Shown here one piece after another: positions 1 to 9,115 of a stretch of DNA of 64,000 nucleotides. The notes beneath the pieces are model-generated. The model searched no databases. It saw only the letters and a program-made list of their open reading frames with translations, and was not told the DNA's origin. The stretch's first letter is position 1, and each line of letters begins with the position of its first letter. The position numbers and the translations under genes were made by a program. The DNA is taken from contig CAZYUA010000020.1 in the NCBI GenBank assembly GCA_964650525.1, positions 20,031-84,030 of the forward strand. The letters are read 5' to 3'. The DNA comes from UBA1413 sp964650525. GTDB lineage: Bacteria > Bacteroidota > Bacteroidia > Bacteroidales > Prolixibacteraceae.

Positions 1-76
1 CAGTAAAAATAGGAATATTCTCCGGATTCTCATACACGGGTTATCCGGCAATGACATTCGTAGGTAGGATAAGAAA

Positions 77-100
77 ACCGCCCCGCGTGAACGGGGCGGT
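77..100 (-). terminator. Hairpin, possible terminator of leftward transcription from metG
   Basis: A perfect 9-bp inverted repeat (ACCGCCCCG, loop of six, CGGGGCGGT). Read on the minus strand it is followed by TTTTCTTAT, which fits an intrinsic terminator. It lies about 180 bases past the metG stop, so the link to metG is an inference. Confidence 0.45.
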
Positions 101-156
101 GGAATTATGTGGTGTAAACTGCCAACCCGTAAACACAGCATGGCAATTTACGGATG

Positions 157-184
157 AACGTCAACTTCCGTTGACGTTTAGTTT
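157..184 (+). terminator. Hairpin, possible terminator of a rightward gene left of the window
   Basis: A 9-bp inverted repeat (AACGTCAAC, loop TTCC, GTTGACGTT) followed on the plus strand by TAGTTTT. The T run is short. No rightward gene is visible before it, so its client would be outside the window. Confidence 0.35.
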
Positions 185-281
185 TCCCCGGGTTTCATTC
201 CGGGAGGATTGCAACAGGATGGATACGCAAATTTCCCCGGGAAGATGCAAAATGTATTCCGCTTATGATCCGGGAAGAATC

Positions 282-2315
282 TTATTTGACTTCAGAACCA
301 TTTAATACCAGCGATTCAGGAGAGACCAGCACCAGTTTGCCGGAAGGGTCCTGTGCACAAAGGATCATCCCTTTCGATTCAATTCCTTTAAGCGATTTAG
401 GCTCCAGATTGGCCAGGATGCAAACCTGGCGGCCGATGAGTGCTTCAGGTGTATAGTGTTCAGCGATACCAGACACAACCGTTCTTATGTCGACCCCGGT
501 ATCGATGGTTAATTTTAACAGTTTTTGGGTCTTGGCCACCTTTTCTGCTTCTACAATAGTTCCTGTGCGGATATCCATTAAACCGAACTGTTCCAGGGAA
601 ACGGGATTCTTTGCCGGCACCAGTCCGGTCCTGGCTGCCTCATTGGCTTTTTTCGCGCTGAGAAGCTTCTGTACCTGTCGTTCCACCCGGGCATCTTCTA
701 TCTTTTCAAAGAGCAGCGCAGACTGATTTAACCGGTGGCCGGCAGGTAAAAGCCGGGTGTTACCCAGGCTGTCCCATGGCAGCGCTTCCATATTGAGAAA
801 TCCACGTAGCGTATTCATGCTTACCGGAAGAAATGGTTCCAGGGCTATGGTCAGGTTGGCTGTTACCTGCAGACAAACATGCAATACGGTACTTACCCGC
901 CCGGGATCAGTCCGTATAACTTTCCAGGGTTCCTCATCCGCAAGGTATTTATTACCCAACCGCGCAATATCCATAGCTCCTTTCAGGGCTTCCCGGAAAC
1001 GGAAATTGTCCAGGCTCTTTTCTATCTCTGCACGCAAATCAGATAAGGAATCGAGGGTTTGGCGGTCTTTTTCCGTAAGCGTCCCGGCACCCGGGACCAC
1101 TCCTCCCTGGTATTTTTCAGTCAGCACCAGCGCCCGGTTGACGAAATTCCCCAATATGGCAACCAACTCGCTGTTGTTGCGGGTCTGGAAATCCTTCCAG
1201 GTAAAGTCGTTATCCTTGGTTTCCGGCGCATTGGCTGTCAGCACATATTTCAGTACATCTTGCTTCCCGGGAAATTCATCCAGGTACTCGTGAAGCCATA
1301 CCGCCCAGTTTCGGGATGTTGAAATTTTCTCTCCCTCCAGGTTGAGAAATTCGTTGGCAGGCACATTGTCGGGAAGGATAAAGCTTCCTTCCGCTTTTAA
1401 CATAACCGGGAAGATGATGCAGTGAAATACGATATTGTCCTTACCGATGAAATGGATCATCCGGGTCTGTGGGTCTTTCCACCACTTTTCCCACTCCGGG
1501 GTATGTTCCCGGGTGGCTGAAATGTAGCCTATCGGAGCATCAAACCAAACATACAATACTTTGCCTTTGGCTTCTTCCAGGGGCACCGGCACCCCCCAGT
1601 CCAGGTCGCGGGTTACCGCCCGGGGTTGTAATCCACTGTCTAACCACGATTTACATTGGCCGTACACATTCGGCTTCCACTCCTGGTGCCCTTCCAGAAT
1701 CCACTCTTTCAGCCAGGTTTCGTACTGGTCAAGGGGCAGGTACCAATGCCGGGTCTCTTTCAGAACAGGAGTGTTCCCGCTAAGCATGGACCGGGGATGG
1801 ACCAGTTCGGCAGGACTCAGGGAGGTGCCACAGCTTTCGCATTGGTCGCCATAGGCCCGTTCATAACCACATTTCGGACAGGTACCCATGATGTACCGGT
1901 CGGCAAGGAACTGACCTGTTTCCTCATCAAAATATTGTGCAGACAGCTTTTCCACAAAATGGCCTTCTTCGTACAACTTACTGAAAAAGGCAGAGGCCGT
2001 CTCATAATGAACAGGTGCACTAGTCCGCGAATAGACATCAAAGGAAATTCCCAGCCGGGCAAAGGAATCCCGGATTTGTGCATGGTATTTGTCGACAATA
2101 TGCTGTGGGGTGACCCCTTCGTTCCGTGCTTTCAACGTGATGGGAACCCCGTGTTCATCAGATCCACCGATAAATAAAACCTCTTCACCCTTCATCCTGA
2201 GATACCGGGCATAAATATCGGCCGGCACATAGACTCCTGCCAGGTGGCCGATGTGGACCGGTCCGTTGGCATAGGGCAGAGCTGAGGTAATCAGTGTACG
2301 CTTGTAGTCGGTCAT
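282..2315 (-). CDS. metG: Methionyl-tRNA synthetase
   Basis: Cytoplasmic enzyme charging tRNA-Met with methionine using ATP. Class I signatures are present: HIGH at residues 21-24, a four-cysteine zinc knuckle (C146, C149, C159, C162) and KISTS at about 330-334 in place of KMSKS, a variant common in Bacteroidota. The last hundred residues form the OB-fold tRNA-binding domain (LMDIRTGTI through the end), as in dimeric MetG. The frame stays open 8 codons further upstream, but the start at 2315 (MTDYKRTLIT) fits the family and lies 21 bases after a TAnnTTTG promoter element. 677 residues, a usual length. Monocistronic as far as can be seen. Confidence 0.97.
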   Translation of the reverse strand: MTDYKRTLITSALPYANGPVHIGHLAGVYVPADIYARYLRMKGEEVLFIGGSDEHGVPITLKARNEGVTPQHIVDKYHAQIRDSFARLGISFDVYSRTSAPVHYETASAFFSKLYEEGHFVEKLSAQYFDEETGQFLADRYIMGTCPKCGYERAYGDQCESCGTSLSPAELVHPRSMLSGNTPVLKETRHWYLPLDQYETWLKEWILEGHQEWKPNVYGQCKSWLDSGLQPRAVTRDLDWGVPVPLEEAKGKVLYVWFDAPIGYISATREHTPEWEKWWKDPQTRMIHFIGKDNIVFHCIIFPVMLKAEGSFILPDNVPANEFLNLEGEKISTSRNWAVWLHEYLDEFPGKQDVLKYVLTANAPETKDNDFTWKDFQTRNNSELVAILGNFVNRALVLTEKYQGGVVPGAGTLTEKDRQTLDSLSDLRAEIEKSLDNFRFREALKGAMDIARLGNKYLADEEPWKVIRTDPGRVSTVLHVCLQVTANLTIALEPFLPVSMNTLRGFLNMEALPWDSLGNTRLLPAGHRLNQSALLFEKIEDARVERQVQKLLSAKKANEAARTGLVPAKNPVSLEQFGLMDIRTGTIVEAEKVAKTQKLLKLTIDTGVDIRTVVSGIAEHYTPEALIGRQVCILANLEPKSLKGIESKGMILCAQDPSGKLVLVSPESLVLNGSEVK

Positions 2316-2336
2316 TCGCAATCCTGTTGAAGGGGG

Positions 2337-2344
2337 CAAAGATA
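2337..2344 (-). promoter_or_regulatory. Promoter -7 element of metG
   Basis: Minus-strand TATCTTTG matches the Bacteroidota -7 consensus TAnnTTTG. No clear -33 TTG was found at the expected spacing. It is part of an 18-base sequence (2338-2355) repeated exactly upstream of the sirtuin gene at 60953-60970. Confidence 0.55.
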
Positions 2345-2426
2345 AGCGATTTTCACATCGACGGCATCATGAGATGGTGGCTATCTGTCAACAAAAGGCC
2401 GGCAACCCCCACCCTGAAAAAGAATT

Positions 2427-4034
2427 TTACTCCTGCGGTTGATATCGGGTGTTTCCGCGGTAGCTGGTCTCTGCCGGTTCATAATGAAAGAATTCTCCGG
2501 TAGTCCCGGTGACAATAAGTCCGGATTCACCATCTGGAGCCCACCCGATGGCAGAAGGACCGTTGTTGCCGGAGTTTCCCGGCTGGCCATCGGGTTTTCC
2601 GAATCCTCCGCGGCCTCCCGAGCCTCCATTGCCGCCGCTTCCGTGCATTCCCCCCGATCCGCCGGGACTTCTGGCAAGGATCACCTCACGGTAAGGCTCC
2701 GCATCTTCCGTATAATAAAGATAGATGGTCCCTCCATAACCCCCGGGGCCCCCGAAACCTCCGGGAGCGCCCCATCCGCCGTGCCCTCCGTTTTCACCGG
2801 GACCCTGCATGTCAATTTCTATCTTCACAATTTTTTCCACATCGCGGTAAACCGTCTCTTCCGTTTCCACATCGACCTCTACTTCCACCTCTTTTCCTTC
2901 CCCATCGATCTCTATTTTCTTCTCCTTTTTTATCACTTTCCGGATAAACGGTTCTTTGACAATTACTTTTTCCTCCCTGATCTCAGTCCATTTCTCACCA
3001 TCCCTGCCCTGACCCCCATTGCCTCCGTCGCCGCCGTGCCCCCCGTAACCTCCGTCGCCGCCGCGCGATGTTACCGTTAAACTTCCCCCTTCCGGGTTGA
3101 TCAGGTAGCGAAATTCCCGGCCTGTTGACGGAATACGGGCAAACACAAACAGCAGGGGACTTTGCAGTAACGAATCAAAATAAAGGTCTGACCAGACTTC
3201 TACCTCCGGACCGTCGTAGCCCCATTCACCATCCTGGCCAGGATACCCGTCCTGTCCATTTGCACCGGGACCGCCATCGTTTCCGTCCCATCCCGAACTC
3301 CCGCTCATTCCGGAGCTCCCCCAAAGCGAAAGGTCATAGTCATGAATATAATCCAGCAAGACCGAAAAGGTATCCCGTACGGCAGTGTTCCGTTTTGAAA
3401 CAACCACCAGGCTGCTGCGGTGGTCCTGAATCCTGGAAAAATCGTGGTCTATGAGGAAGTGGCCTTCTTCCCAGATTCCTCCATCAGCCAGGAACCGGTA
3501 CATTTCCGAACCCTTCCTGTCTTTCAGATCATAGGTCCGGGTTGCATGGTTGTTAAACGTGGCGTTCAGCATACCCCGGATCCTGCTTCCCGGATACCTT
3601 TCAAAGCCCGGTTCTGCCAGGAATTCTATTCTGGTCTCATAATGGAGGGGAAGGAGCATATCTTTCGCCAGTTCCGGATGACGACGGGGATAAACCCTGA
3701 TCCGTATGTATTTCCCCTTTGATGGCATAAGCTGTTCATTGACAAGGATTCTTCCTGAATTATCCCGTCCTCCGGTTACTTCGGTATGGTATTTCCACCA
3801 GAAAATGGTGCCACCACACAACCCCACGGTAGATTTTATCTTACCCCCCGGATAATAGGCCTTTACTCCAATCCGGAAACTCTCTCCCGGCAATCTCAAT
3901 TCTTCAGCACTGGTTACCAAACGGATGGAATCCGGTACGGGAAATAACCAGGAGGCTGCAACCTGTGGTATGGTCCCGGTCATAAGTGCCAGCAGGAAAA
4001 CGGTCGTTATGGTAGCTTTTGAACCCATTTCCAT
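2427..4034 (-). CDS. Secreted glycine-rich collagen-like protein, function unknown
   Basis: Not recognised as a named family. Residues 1 to about 27 look like a signal peptide ending near VAASW. A non-repetitive N-terminal half (to about residue 245) is followed by glycine-rich tracts of GxxG and GGxGG type in three blocks. Between the first two blocks lies a short non-repeat strand region, and between the second and third lies a stretch of roughly 55 residues made almost only of K, E, I and V (for example KKEKKIEIDGEGKEVEVEVD). The C-terminus is non-repetitive. The frame is open 10 codons upstream; ATG at 4034 or 4028 best fits the signal peptide. The protein is probably extracytoplasmic; a structural or surface role is only a guess. 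Confidence 0.75.
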   Translation of the reverse strand: MEMGSKATITTVFLLALMTGTIPQVAASWLFPVPDSIRLVTSAEELRLPGESFRIGVKAYYPGGKIKSTVGLCGGTIFWWKYHTEVTGGRDNSGRILVNEQLMPSKGKYIRIRVYPRRHPELAKDMLLPLHYETRIEFLAEPGFERYPGSRIRGMLNATFNNHATRTYDLKDRKGSEMYRFLADGGIWEEGHFLIDHDFSRIQDHRSSLVVVSKRNTAVRDTFSVLLDYIHDYDLSLWGSSGMSGSSGWDGNDGGPGANGQDGYPGQDGEWGYDGPEVEVWSDLYFDSLLQSPLLFVFARIPSTGREFRYLINPEGGSLTVTSRGGDGGYGGHGGDGGNGGQGRDGEKWTEIREEKVIVKEPFIRKVIKKEKKIEIDGEGKEVEVEVDVETEETVYRDVEKIVKIEIDMQGPGENGGHGGWGAPGGFGGPGGYGGTIYLYYTEDAEPYREVILARSPGGSGGMHGSGGNGGSGGRGGFGKPDGQPGNSGNNGPSAIGWAPDGESGLIVTGTTGEFFHYEPAETSYRGNTRYQPQE

Positions 4035-4390
4035 TTTTTCTTCTAACGGCAAAACAAAAAGCATTCCATTTTACAATCCCTAAGGGCTGTTTTTTAATAA
4101 TTAGTTACCCGGAGAGATAACTTTCTGTTAAATTGAAAATCCCTGCCGGTTTCAGCGTGCTGTATTTTCCCCTTTCAAAATTTTTTTGCCATGCCGGAAA
4201 AACCATTCCGTTTGCCGGATAAAGGCACTTTTTTAATTGATACCAAAATGCTAATTTTACCTTTCCCTCCCGGCGCAAGATAGCAGGGTACCCAAAGGGA
4301 AAATAGTCTGTCTGTCACCGTACAAGCCATTCCGTACCATGCAGGTCAGCTGAAAATACCTTAAAGAAAAATTTTCAAACTATTTACAGG
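4035..4390. other. Divergent intergenic region
   Basis: About 356 bases between two divergently read genes, AT-rich in the centre (4080-4260). It should hold both promoters. No exact TAnnTTTG element sits close to either start; TAATTTTA near 4252 is a one-mismatch candidate for the rightward gene. No RNA gene or strong hairpin was seen. Confidence 0.4.
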
Positions 4391-5296
4391 ATGAAATCAC
4401 CACCAGGACTGATTCCGGGGTCAAAAATCAGTATACTTTCCCCTGCCGGAAAGATCGAAGAAAAATACCTCTTCCAGACGGTTAGCTGGCTGAAGGATCA
4501 GGGTTATAAAGTGGTAACCGGCCAACATAGTGCAGGACAATACTTTCAGTTCTCCGGCACAGACGAAGAGCGCAGGGCAGACCTGCAGGAGGCACTGGAC
4601 GATCCCGGAACAGCTGCCATTTTCTGCTCCCGGGGAGGAAACGGAACCCTCAGGATCATCGACAAACTCGATTTCAGAAAATTCAGAAAACACCCTAAGT
4701 GGGTGGCAGGATACAGCGATATTACCGTTCTGCACAACCGGATTCACCACCTCGGATACTCATCACTGCATGGCGTAATGAGCAGGCACTTCCTGGATGA
4801 GAACGGAAACGCCACCGAAAGTCTCCTCAGACTGATGGACCTGCTCCGGGGAGAAAAACCTTGTTATGAATTCCCCGCTTCTCCTTTGAACCGGCCCGGA
4901 AGAGCCGCCGGCATCCTGACCGGCGGAAATCTGTCGATGCTCTACAGCCTGACCGGAACCCCTTACGATGTCGACACCACCGGAAAAATACTCTTCATCG
5001 AAGACATCGACGAGTACCTTTACCATATCGACCGGATGATGGTTAGCCTGCGGCTGGCGGGAAAACTGACCCATCTGGCCGCATTGCTGGTGGGTCAGTT
5101 CACCGGGGTAAAAGACAACCCGGAGCCTTATGGATTGACCCTGGAAGAAATCATCCTCCAGGCTGCCGAAGGTTTTGATTATCCGGTCTGTTTCGGATTT
5201 CCTGCCGGACATGAACTGCCTAACCTTCCTCTTATGTTGGGAGCGAACTACCAACTCAACACCAACGACGCTACCTGTACACTCATTATGTCGTGA
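4391..5296 (+). CDS. LD-carboxypeptidase, peptidase family S66
   Basis: Cleaves the terminal D-alanine from tetrapeptide stems during murein recycling (family knowledge). The serine catalytic triad of S66 is readable: Ser109 in GYSDIT, Glu204 in LFIEDID and His274 in FPAGHE. Length 301 residues is typical, and there is no signal peptide, so it acts in the cytoplasm on recycled muropeptides. Start at ATG 4391 gives the family-typical N-terminus with PGSKISILSPAG. It is the first gene of a rightward run that continues with yraN, but 139 bases separate them. Confidence 0.93.
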   Translation: MKSPPGLIPGSKISILSPAGKIEEKYLFQTVSWLKDQGYKVVTGQHSAGQYFQFSGTDEERRADLQEALDDPGTAAIFCSRGGNGTLRIIDKLDFRKFRKHPKWVAGYSDITVLHNRIHHLGYSSLHGVMSRHFLDENGNATESLLRLMDLLRGEKPCYEFPASPLNRPGRAAGILTGGNLSMLYSLTGTPYDVDTTGKILFIEDIDEYLYHIDRMMVSLRLAGKLTHLAALLVGQFTGVKDNPEPYGLTLEEIILQAAEGFDYPVCFGFPAGHELPNLPLMLGANYQLNTNDATCTLIMS

Positions 5297-5435
5297 CCAT
5301 TCGTTTTTTAACCCTGTCTGCCAGTAAGGATTATGCCATACCCGCGTTAATGAGAGGCTCTGACCGCTACGATTAACCACAGGGGAAACTATGTTCAGCG
5401 TAGCCAATCTCATCTGTTTCACGAAAGAAACCGTA

Positions 5436-5807
5436 ATGATGAAAAACAATACCCTGCAAACAGGCAATGCCGCTGAAGAGATCGCCCGGAAATATCTCAT
5501 CAGAAAAGGGTACCGGATCCTTGAAACAAACTGGCATTTCGGCCACCTTGAACTGGATATCATTGCCAGAGACGGTGAGGAACTGGTCATCGTTGAGGTG
5601 AAATCAAGAGTGGGAGAACCCTTTGAGCACCCCTCTGATGCTATTTCTGACAAAAAAATCAGAATGGTCATCGATGCAGCAGAAGGATGGATACAATTGA
5701 AGGAAGAAACCCGCAATACCCGTTTCGACCTGATAACCATAGTGTTTACCGGCCCTGGTACTTATGAACTGGAACATTTTGATAACGCTTTCAACCCCCG
5801 GGCATGA
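5436..5807 (+). CDS. yraN: YraN family nuclease-fold protein (UPF0102)
   Basis: Small protein of the PD-(D/E)XK nuclease fold; its physiological role is unsettled, with links to DNA repair or recombination in other bacteria. The fold's residues are visible: LELDII supplies the acidic residue and VIVEVKSR the ExK motif. The frame is open 15 codons upstream to 5391, but the family starts right before TGNAAEEIARKYL, so one of two adjacent ATGs at 5436 and 5439 is chosen. About 123 residues, a usual length. Confidence 0.9.
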   Translation: MMKNNTLQTGNAAEEIARKYLIRKGYRILETNWHFGHLELDIIARDGEELVIVEVKSRVGEPFEHPSDAISDKKIRMVIDAAEGWIQLKEETRNTRFDLITIVFTGPGTYELEHFDNAFNPRA

Positions 5808-5900
5808 ACCGTCAGAACCCAAACAGAGCTGTCCTTCTGCTGCTTCTTACCTTCCGCAATCATTTGGCGATTTCCCAACGACCGAAAATACGCTAAACCA

Positions 5901-6293
5901 ATGAATATCGAAGAGATCCGCGATTACTGCCTGGCGAAACCAGGTGTGACTGAGAGTTTCCCCTTTGATGATACCACTCTGGTTTTCAAAGTTATGGGAA
6001 AAATATTCTGCCTGGCGAACCTTGACGGGGAGTTGGGATTGGCACTAAAGAACAGTCCTGAAAAAGTATTGGAAATGCGCGAACAGTATACCTGTGTTTT
6101 GCCTGCTTACCATATGAACAAAACACACTGGAATCTGGTTCTGGCTGAACCGTCGGTGTCCGGCTCCCTGCTGTTGACCTGGATTGACGAATCGTACGCC
6201 AGGGTGGTTGAAGGATTGACGGTAAAGCTGAAAAAGGAACTTATTTATATCCAGGAACGTGATGGAATATCATCTGACAGAAGAATACATTGA
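5901..6293 (+). CDS. MmcQ/YjbR family protein
   Basis: Member of the MmcQ/YjbR group, small cytoplasmic alpha/beta proteins with a CyaY-like double-wing fold whose function is not established. Family signatures: N-terminal IRDYCLAKPGVTESFPFD, the central VMGKIFCLANLDG strand pair, and HMNKTHWNLVL near residue 75. Length 130 residues is slightly above the common 115-120. Its 3' end overlaps the start of the following S4 gene by 32 bases in another frame, suggesting coupled translation. Confidence 0.88.
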   Translation: MNIEEIRDYCLAKPGVTESFPFDDTTLVFKVMGKIFCLANLDGELGLALKNSPEKVLEMREQYTCVLPAYHMNKTHWNLVLAEPSVSGSLLLTWIDESYARVVEGLTVKLKKELIYIQERDGISSDRRIH

Positions 6294-6465
6294 GCTTTTC
6301 CGGTTGCTGAAATTATTGCGCCTGGCCGCTTCCGGCGGACAGGCAAAAATGATGATCGACGAAGGAATGGTCGTCCGTAACGGGGAAGCCGAAGTGAAGA
6401 GACGGGCAAAAATCAGGAAAGACGAGGTCCTCGTCGTGAATGGTACGACCATATACATAAAATAA
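6262..6465 (+). CDS. Small S4-domain RNA-binding protein (YbcJ/YaaA type)
   Basis: 67 residues made almost entirely of one S4 RNA-binding domain: LLKLLRLAASGGQAKMMIDEG followed by VVRNGEAEVKRRAKIRKDEVL. Such stand-alone S4 proteins are thought to bind rRNA or tRNA-like RNA; the target is unknown. ATG at 6262 is preferred; GTG at 6259 is also possible. It overlaps the end of the MmcQ-like gene, so the two are probably translated together. Confidence 0.85.
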   Translation: MEYHLTEEYIELFRLLKLLRLAASGGQAKMMIDEGMVVRNGEAEVKRRAKIRKDEVLVVNGTTIYIK

Positions 6466-6593
6466 GCAAATAAATTGTGCGAAAAACGGATCCGGGTTCC
6501 GGAAATTTTGTTTTCAAAATCTGTGTCCCCGACTCGAATCCGTATGGCTCCGGAATATTCCGGTTTCTACGCTTTGCAGGCCCGAATGCCGGT

Positions 6594-7283
6594 TTATATT
6601 TCTGCACATGCCAGGGTGGCGATGCTCACTTTGGCTGCGCCGGCTTTCAGCAGGACAGCCACCGCAGCCTCCAGCGTGGATCCCGTGGTGATGACATCGT
6701 CAACCACCAAAACATGTTTGTCCTGGAACTCCTCACGACGGATCACCCGGAAGATTCCTTCCACATTTTGCCAACGTTCAAAACGGTTTCTCCGGGTCTG
6801 GGTCGGCGTAAACACCACACGCACCAGATTTCCCGATGAAACCGGTTTTGACAAAGCTGCCGCAACCCCTGATGCAATCCATGCACTCTGGTTATAACCC
6901 CTCTGCCGCTCTTTCCTGGCATGCAAAGGAACAGCTGCCACCACATCAACCTGACTGAAGTCCGAATCCTTTAAATCTTTTCCCATATAGCGGCCCATAA
7001 ACTCCCCAATCTCTTTCAACCCTTTGTATTTCAGATAATGGACCAGCTTCTGATACCGGCTTCCTTTCCGGAAAAAAAGCCATGAGGTGGCTTGTTCAAC
7101 AGGGACCCTGCCCCAGAAAAGGCTTGCAACCTTATTGTCAGGTGACTTGTGATAATGCGTCCGCGGCAGATCCTGGACACAATACAGACACAGATACCTC
7201 TCCTGGGCCAACAGCCTCCGCCCACAGGTAATACACAATTCCGGATAAAACAATCCGAGAAAATCGTCCACTATGCTGATCAT
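6594..7283 (-). CDS. comF: ComF family amidophosphoribosyltransferase-like protein
   Basis: ComF proteins join a zinc ribbon to a phosphoribosyltransferase fold and are needed for DNA uptake in competent bacteria; in others the role is unknown. Seen here: a zinc ribbon with C17, C20, C32 and C35 (CITC and CLYC), a conserved middle with RYQKLVHYLKYKG and PLHARKERQRGYNQS, and the PRPP motif VVDDVITTGST near residues 193-203. The frame is open to 7334, but ATG at 7283 gives the standard short lead into the zinc ribbon. It converges on the S4 gene. Confidence 0.92.
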   Translation of the reverse strand: MISIVDDFLGLFYPELCITCGRRLLAQERYLCLYCVQDLPRTHYHKSPDNKVASLFWGRVPVEQATSWLFFRKGSRYQKLVHYLKYKGLKEIGEFMGRYMGKDLKDSDFSQVDVVAAVPLHARKERQRGYNQSAWIASGVAAALSKPVSSGNLVRVVFTPTQTRRNRFERWQNVEGIFRVIRREEFQDKHVLVVDDVITTGSTLEAAVAVLLKAGAAKVSIATLACAEI

Positions 7284-7504
7284 CTGTTGTGGGTTTGCAT
7301 AGTCCAATTTACAAATTCGGGGTGTCTGCAGCACTGAAATAAGTACTTAATTTATCCCTCAGAATCCTGCTTTTAATCTGTTTGAAAAAAGACCTTTCCC
7401 CTGCCGGTTTGCTTCAGGCAACCAGCAAATGCCTGTACTCTCACCCTGACATGCATTGAAAAAATATCCCCTTCTTTACGGATCGGGGTTTCGGGGAGAT
7501 TTGT

Positions 7505-7512
7505 TACATTTG
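7505..7512 (+). promoter_or_regulatory. Promoter -7 element before the cytochrome/FGE-like gene
   Basis: TACATTTG matches TAnnTTTG exactly and lies 49 bases before the start codon. No TTG at the ideal spacing upstream, so this is a single-element prediction. Confidence 0.4.
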
Positions 7513-7561
7513 GAGATCTTAGTTCCGCCATACCAGCTAAGTTGAATGCGTTGTTGTTGTT

Positions 7562-9097
7562 ATGCTGAATTTTTTTCGTACTTTTTTCAAATACAGGCTT
7601 TTACTTTTAACCTTGCTGGGGGTTTTTGCCGGGATGGCAGGTACATTTCTCTTCCGGAAGGGTGTTGAAGCCACCTCAACCGAACCCTTTTGTGAAGTGT
7701 GCCATGTACATCCCCATGTTTTCGGTTCCTGTAAGTCGTCGGTACATACCGTAACCCAAAGCGGGATAAGAGTAGGCTGCGTAGAATGTCACCTGCCTCC
7801 CCGGGGAGAGGGATATATGAAAGAAAAAATCAGGCTGGGTGTAAAAGATGCCTGGGGTTTTGTTTTTAAAGACAGTGCGGATTTTAATTGGGAAGCCCGC
7901 AGGACGGTGGAAATGGCAAAGCATTTCACATTCCAGGCGTCGTGTGTGAAATGTCACGTCAATCTGTTTCCTTTAACGCTGACCCCTGAAGGAAAGGATG
8001 CCCATCTATACTATACACAGAACGAGGATGAGCTCTTGTGCCTGAATTGCCACATCGATGCAGGGCATTACGATCCGGGGCGTGTGCACACAAAAAACAC
8101 AGGGTTCGGAAGCGGCAATTCCGCAGCACCGGTATTATTTTCGAGCTCCGCCGTAGTCGATACGTTCCGTTCCTTTACGGAGACGATTCCTCATACGGCG
8201 GTATCGTTCCGGATGGCAGCCATTCCCGGCGGTACTTTTACCATGGGCAGTCCCGGCAACGAACCTTTCAGAAAGGAGGACGAGGGGCCTGTCAGGAAGG
8301 TCGCTGTCAGCCCCTTTTATATGGCCGAAACCGAGATCACGTGGGACGAATACCTGGCTTTTTATTCCGCCACGGCAAAAGAAGGACGCTCTTCCGACAC
8401 CGAAGGAGTCCGGACCCTTGCCGATGTGGATGCAGTCACCGGACCGACGCCTCCTTATGGCCAGCCGGATCAGAACTGGGGTTTGGGCAGCCGGCCGGCG
8501 ATAACCATGAGCTTTCACGCTGCTGAAACCTATTGCCGGTGGCTGTCGCAGGTTACCGGAAAACAATACAGGTTGCCCACCGAAGCAGAATGGGAATATG
8601 CTGCCCGCGGAGGTACCCAAACCCCCTATTTCTTCCCCGGAGACCCTAAAGCCTTCTCTGGAAAAGGTATACATCGCCTGATCAAAAGGAACAATCTTGA
8701 AATACTCAATAAATATGTCATCTACGAGGGGAACAGTCTGGCCAGGACCCAACCCCCGGATGCAGTGGAGGCAAACCCGTACGGGCTGAAAAACATGCTG
8801 GGAAATGCCGCGGAATATTGTTCCGATTGGTATGCACCCGATGCCTACCGCAATATAACCGATGGGGCGAAAGATCCCCGGGGTCCCCTTACGGGCGAAG
8901 AAAAGGTTGTCAGAGGAGGCACCTTCAGGAGTGATGCCGGGAGTATCCGCAGTGCTTCCCGCGACCATACCCAAACCGGTGCCTGGTTGAAAACCGATCC
9001 CCAGATACCCAAAAGTCTTTGGTGGCTCTCCGATTGCAACCATGTTTCGTTCAGGGTCGTTTGTAATTACGATGAATTTACCGGGAAAAAAGACTAA
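7562..9097 (+). CDS. Membrane tetraheme NapC/NrfH-like cytochrome fused to an FGE-like (SUMF1) domain
   Basis: Residues 10-29 form one membrane anchor. Four CxxCH heme sites follow (C44-H48, C73-H77, C128-H132, C160-H164), the layout of NapC/NrfH quinol-oxidising cytochromes. After a linker, residues 215-503 are a formylglycine-generating-enzyme fold: MAAIPGGTFTMGS, AETEITWDEY, RLPTEAEWEYAARGG, NMLGNAAEYCSDWY, VVRGGTF and the closing SFRVV. The paired active-site cysteines of true FGE are missing in the RGGTFRSDAGSIRSASR segment, so copper-dependent formylglycine formation is unlikely. The domain is periplasmic by topology. It is followed after 18 bases by a Tat-exported oxidoreductase, and the two are probably one operon. 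An electron-transfer role from menaquinol to a periplasmic partner is an inference. Confidence 0.88.
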   Translation: MLNFFRTFFKYRLLLLTLLGVFAGMAGTFLFRKGVEATSTEPFCEVCHVHPHVFGSCKSSVHTVTQSGIRVGCVECHLPPRGEGYMKEKIRLGVKDAWGFVFKDSADFNWEARRTVEMAKHFTFQASCVKCHVNLFPLTLTPEGKDAHLYYTQNEDELLCLNCHIDAGHYDPGRVHTKNTGFGSGNSAAPVLFSSSAVVDTFRSFTETIPHTAVSFRMAAIPGGTFTMGSPGNEPFRKEDEGPVRKVAVSPFYMAETEITWDEYLAFYSATAKEGRSSDTEGVRTLADVDAVTGPTPPYGQPDQNWGLGSRPAITMSFHAAETYCRWLSQVTGKQYRLPTEAEWEYAARGGTQTPYFFPGDPKAFSGKGIHRLIKRNNLEILNKYVIYEGNSLARTQPPDAVEANPYGLKNMLGNAAEYCSDWYAPDAYRNITDGAKDPRGPLTGEEKVVRGGTFRSDAGSIRSASRDHTQTGAWLKTDPQIPKSLWWLSDCNHVSFRVVCNYDEFTGKKD

Positions 9098-9115
9098 CCA
9101 ATTAATCTGAATACG

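Noticed and set aside
757..1293. 178-codon frame antisense to metG
   Set aside because: Lies entirely within metG, no domain recognised.
4763..5740. Open frame of 325 codons antisense to the LD-carboxypeptidase and yraN
   Set aside because: It spans two real genes and the gap between them in antisense and has no plausible domain.
8335..8348. CACGTG core as a second parS site
   Set aside because: The flanks are not palindromic and the sequence is inside coding DNA.
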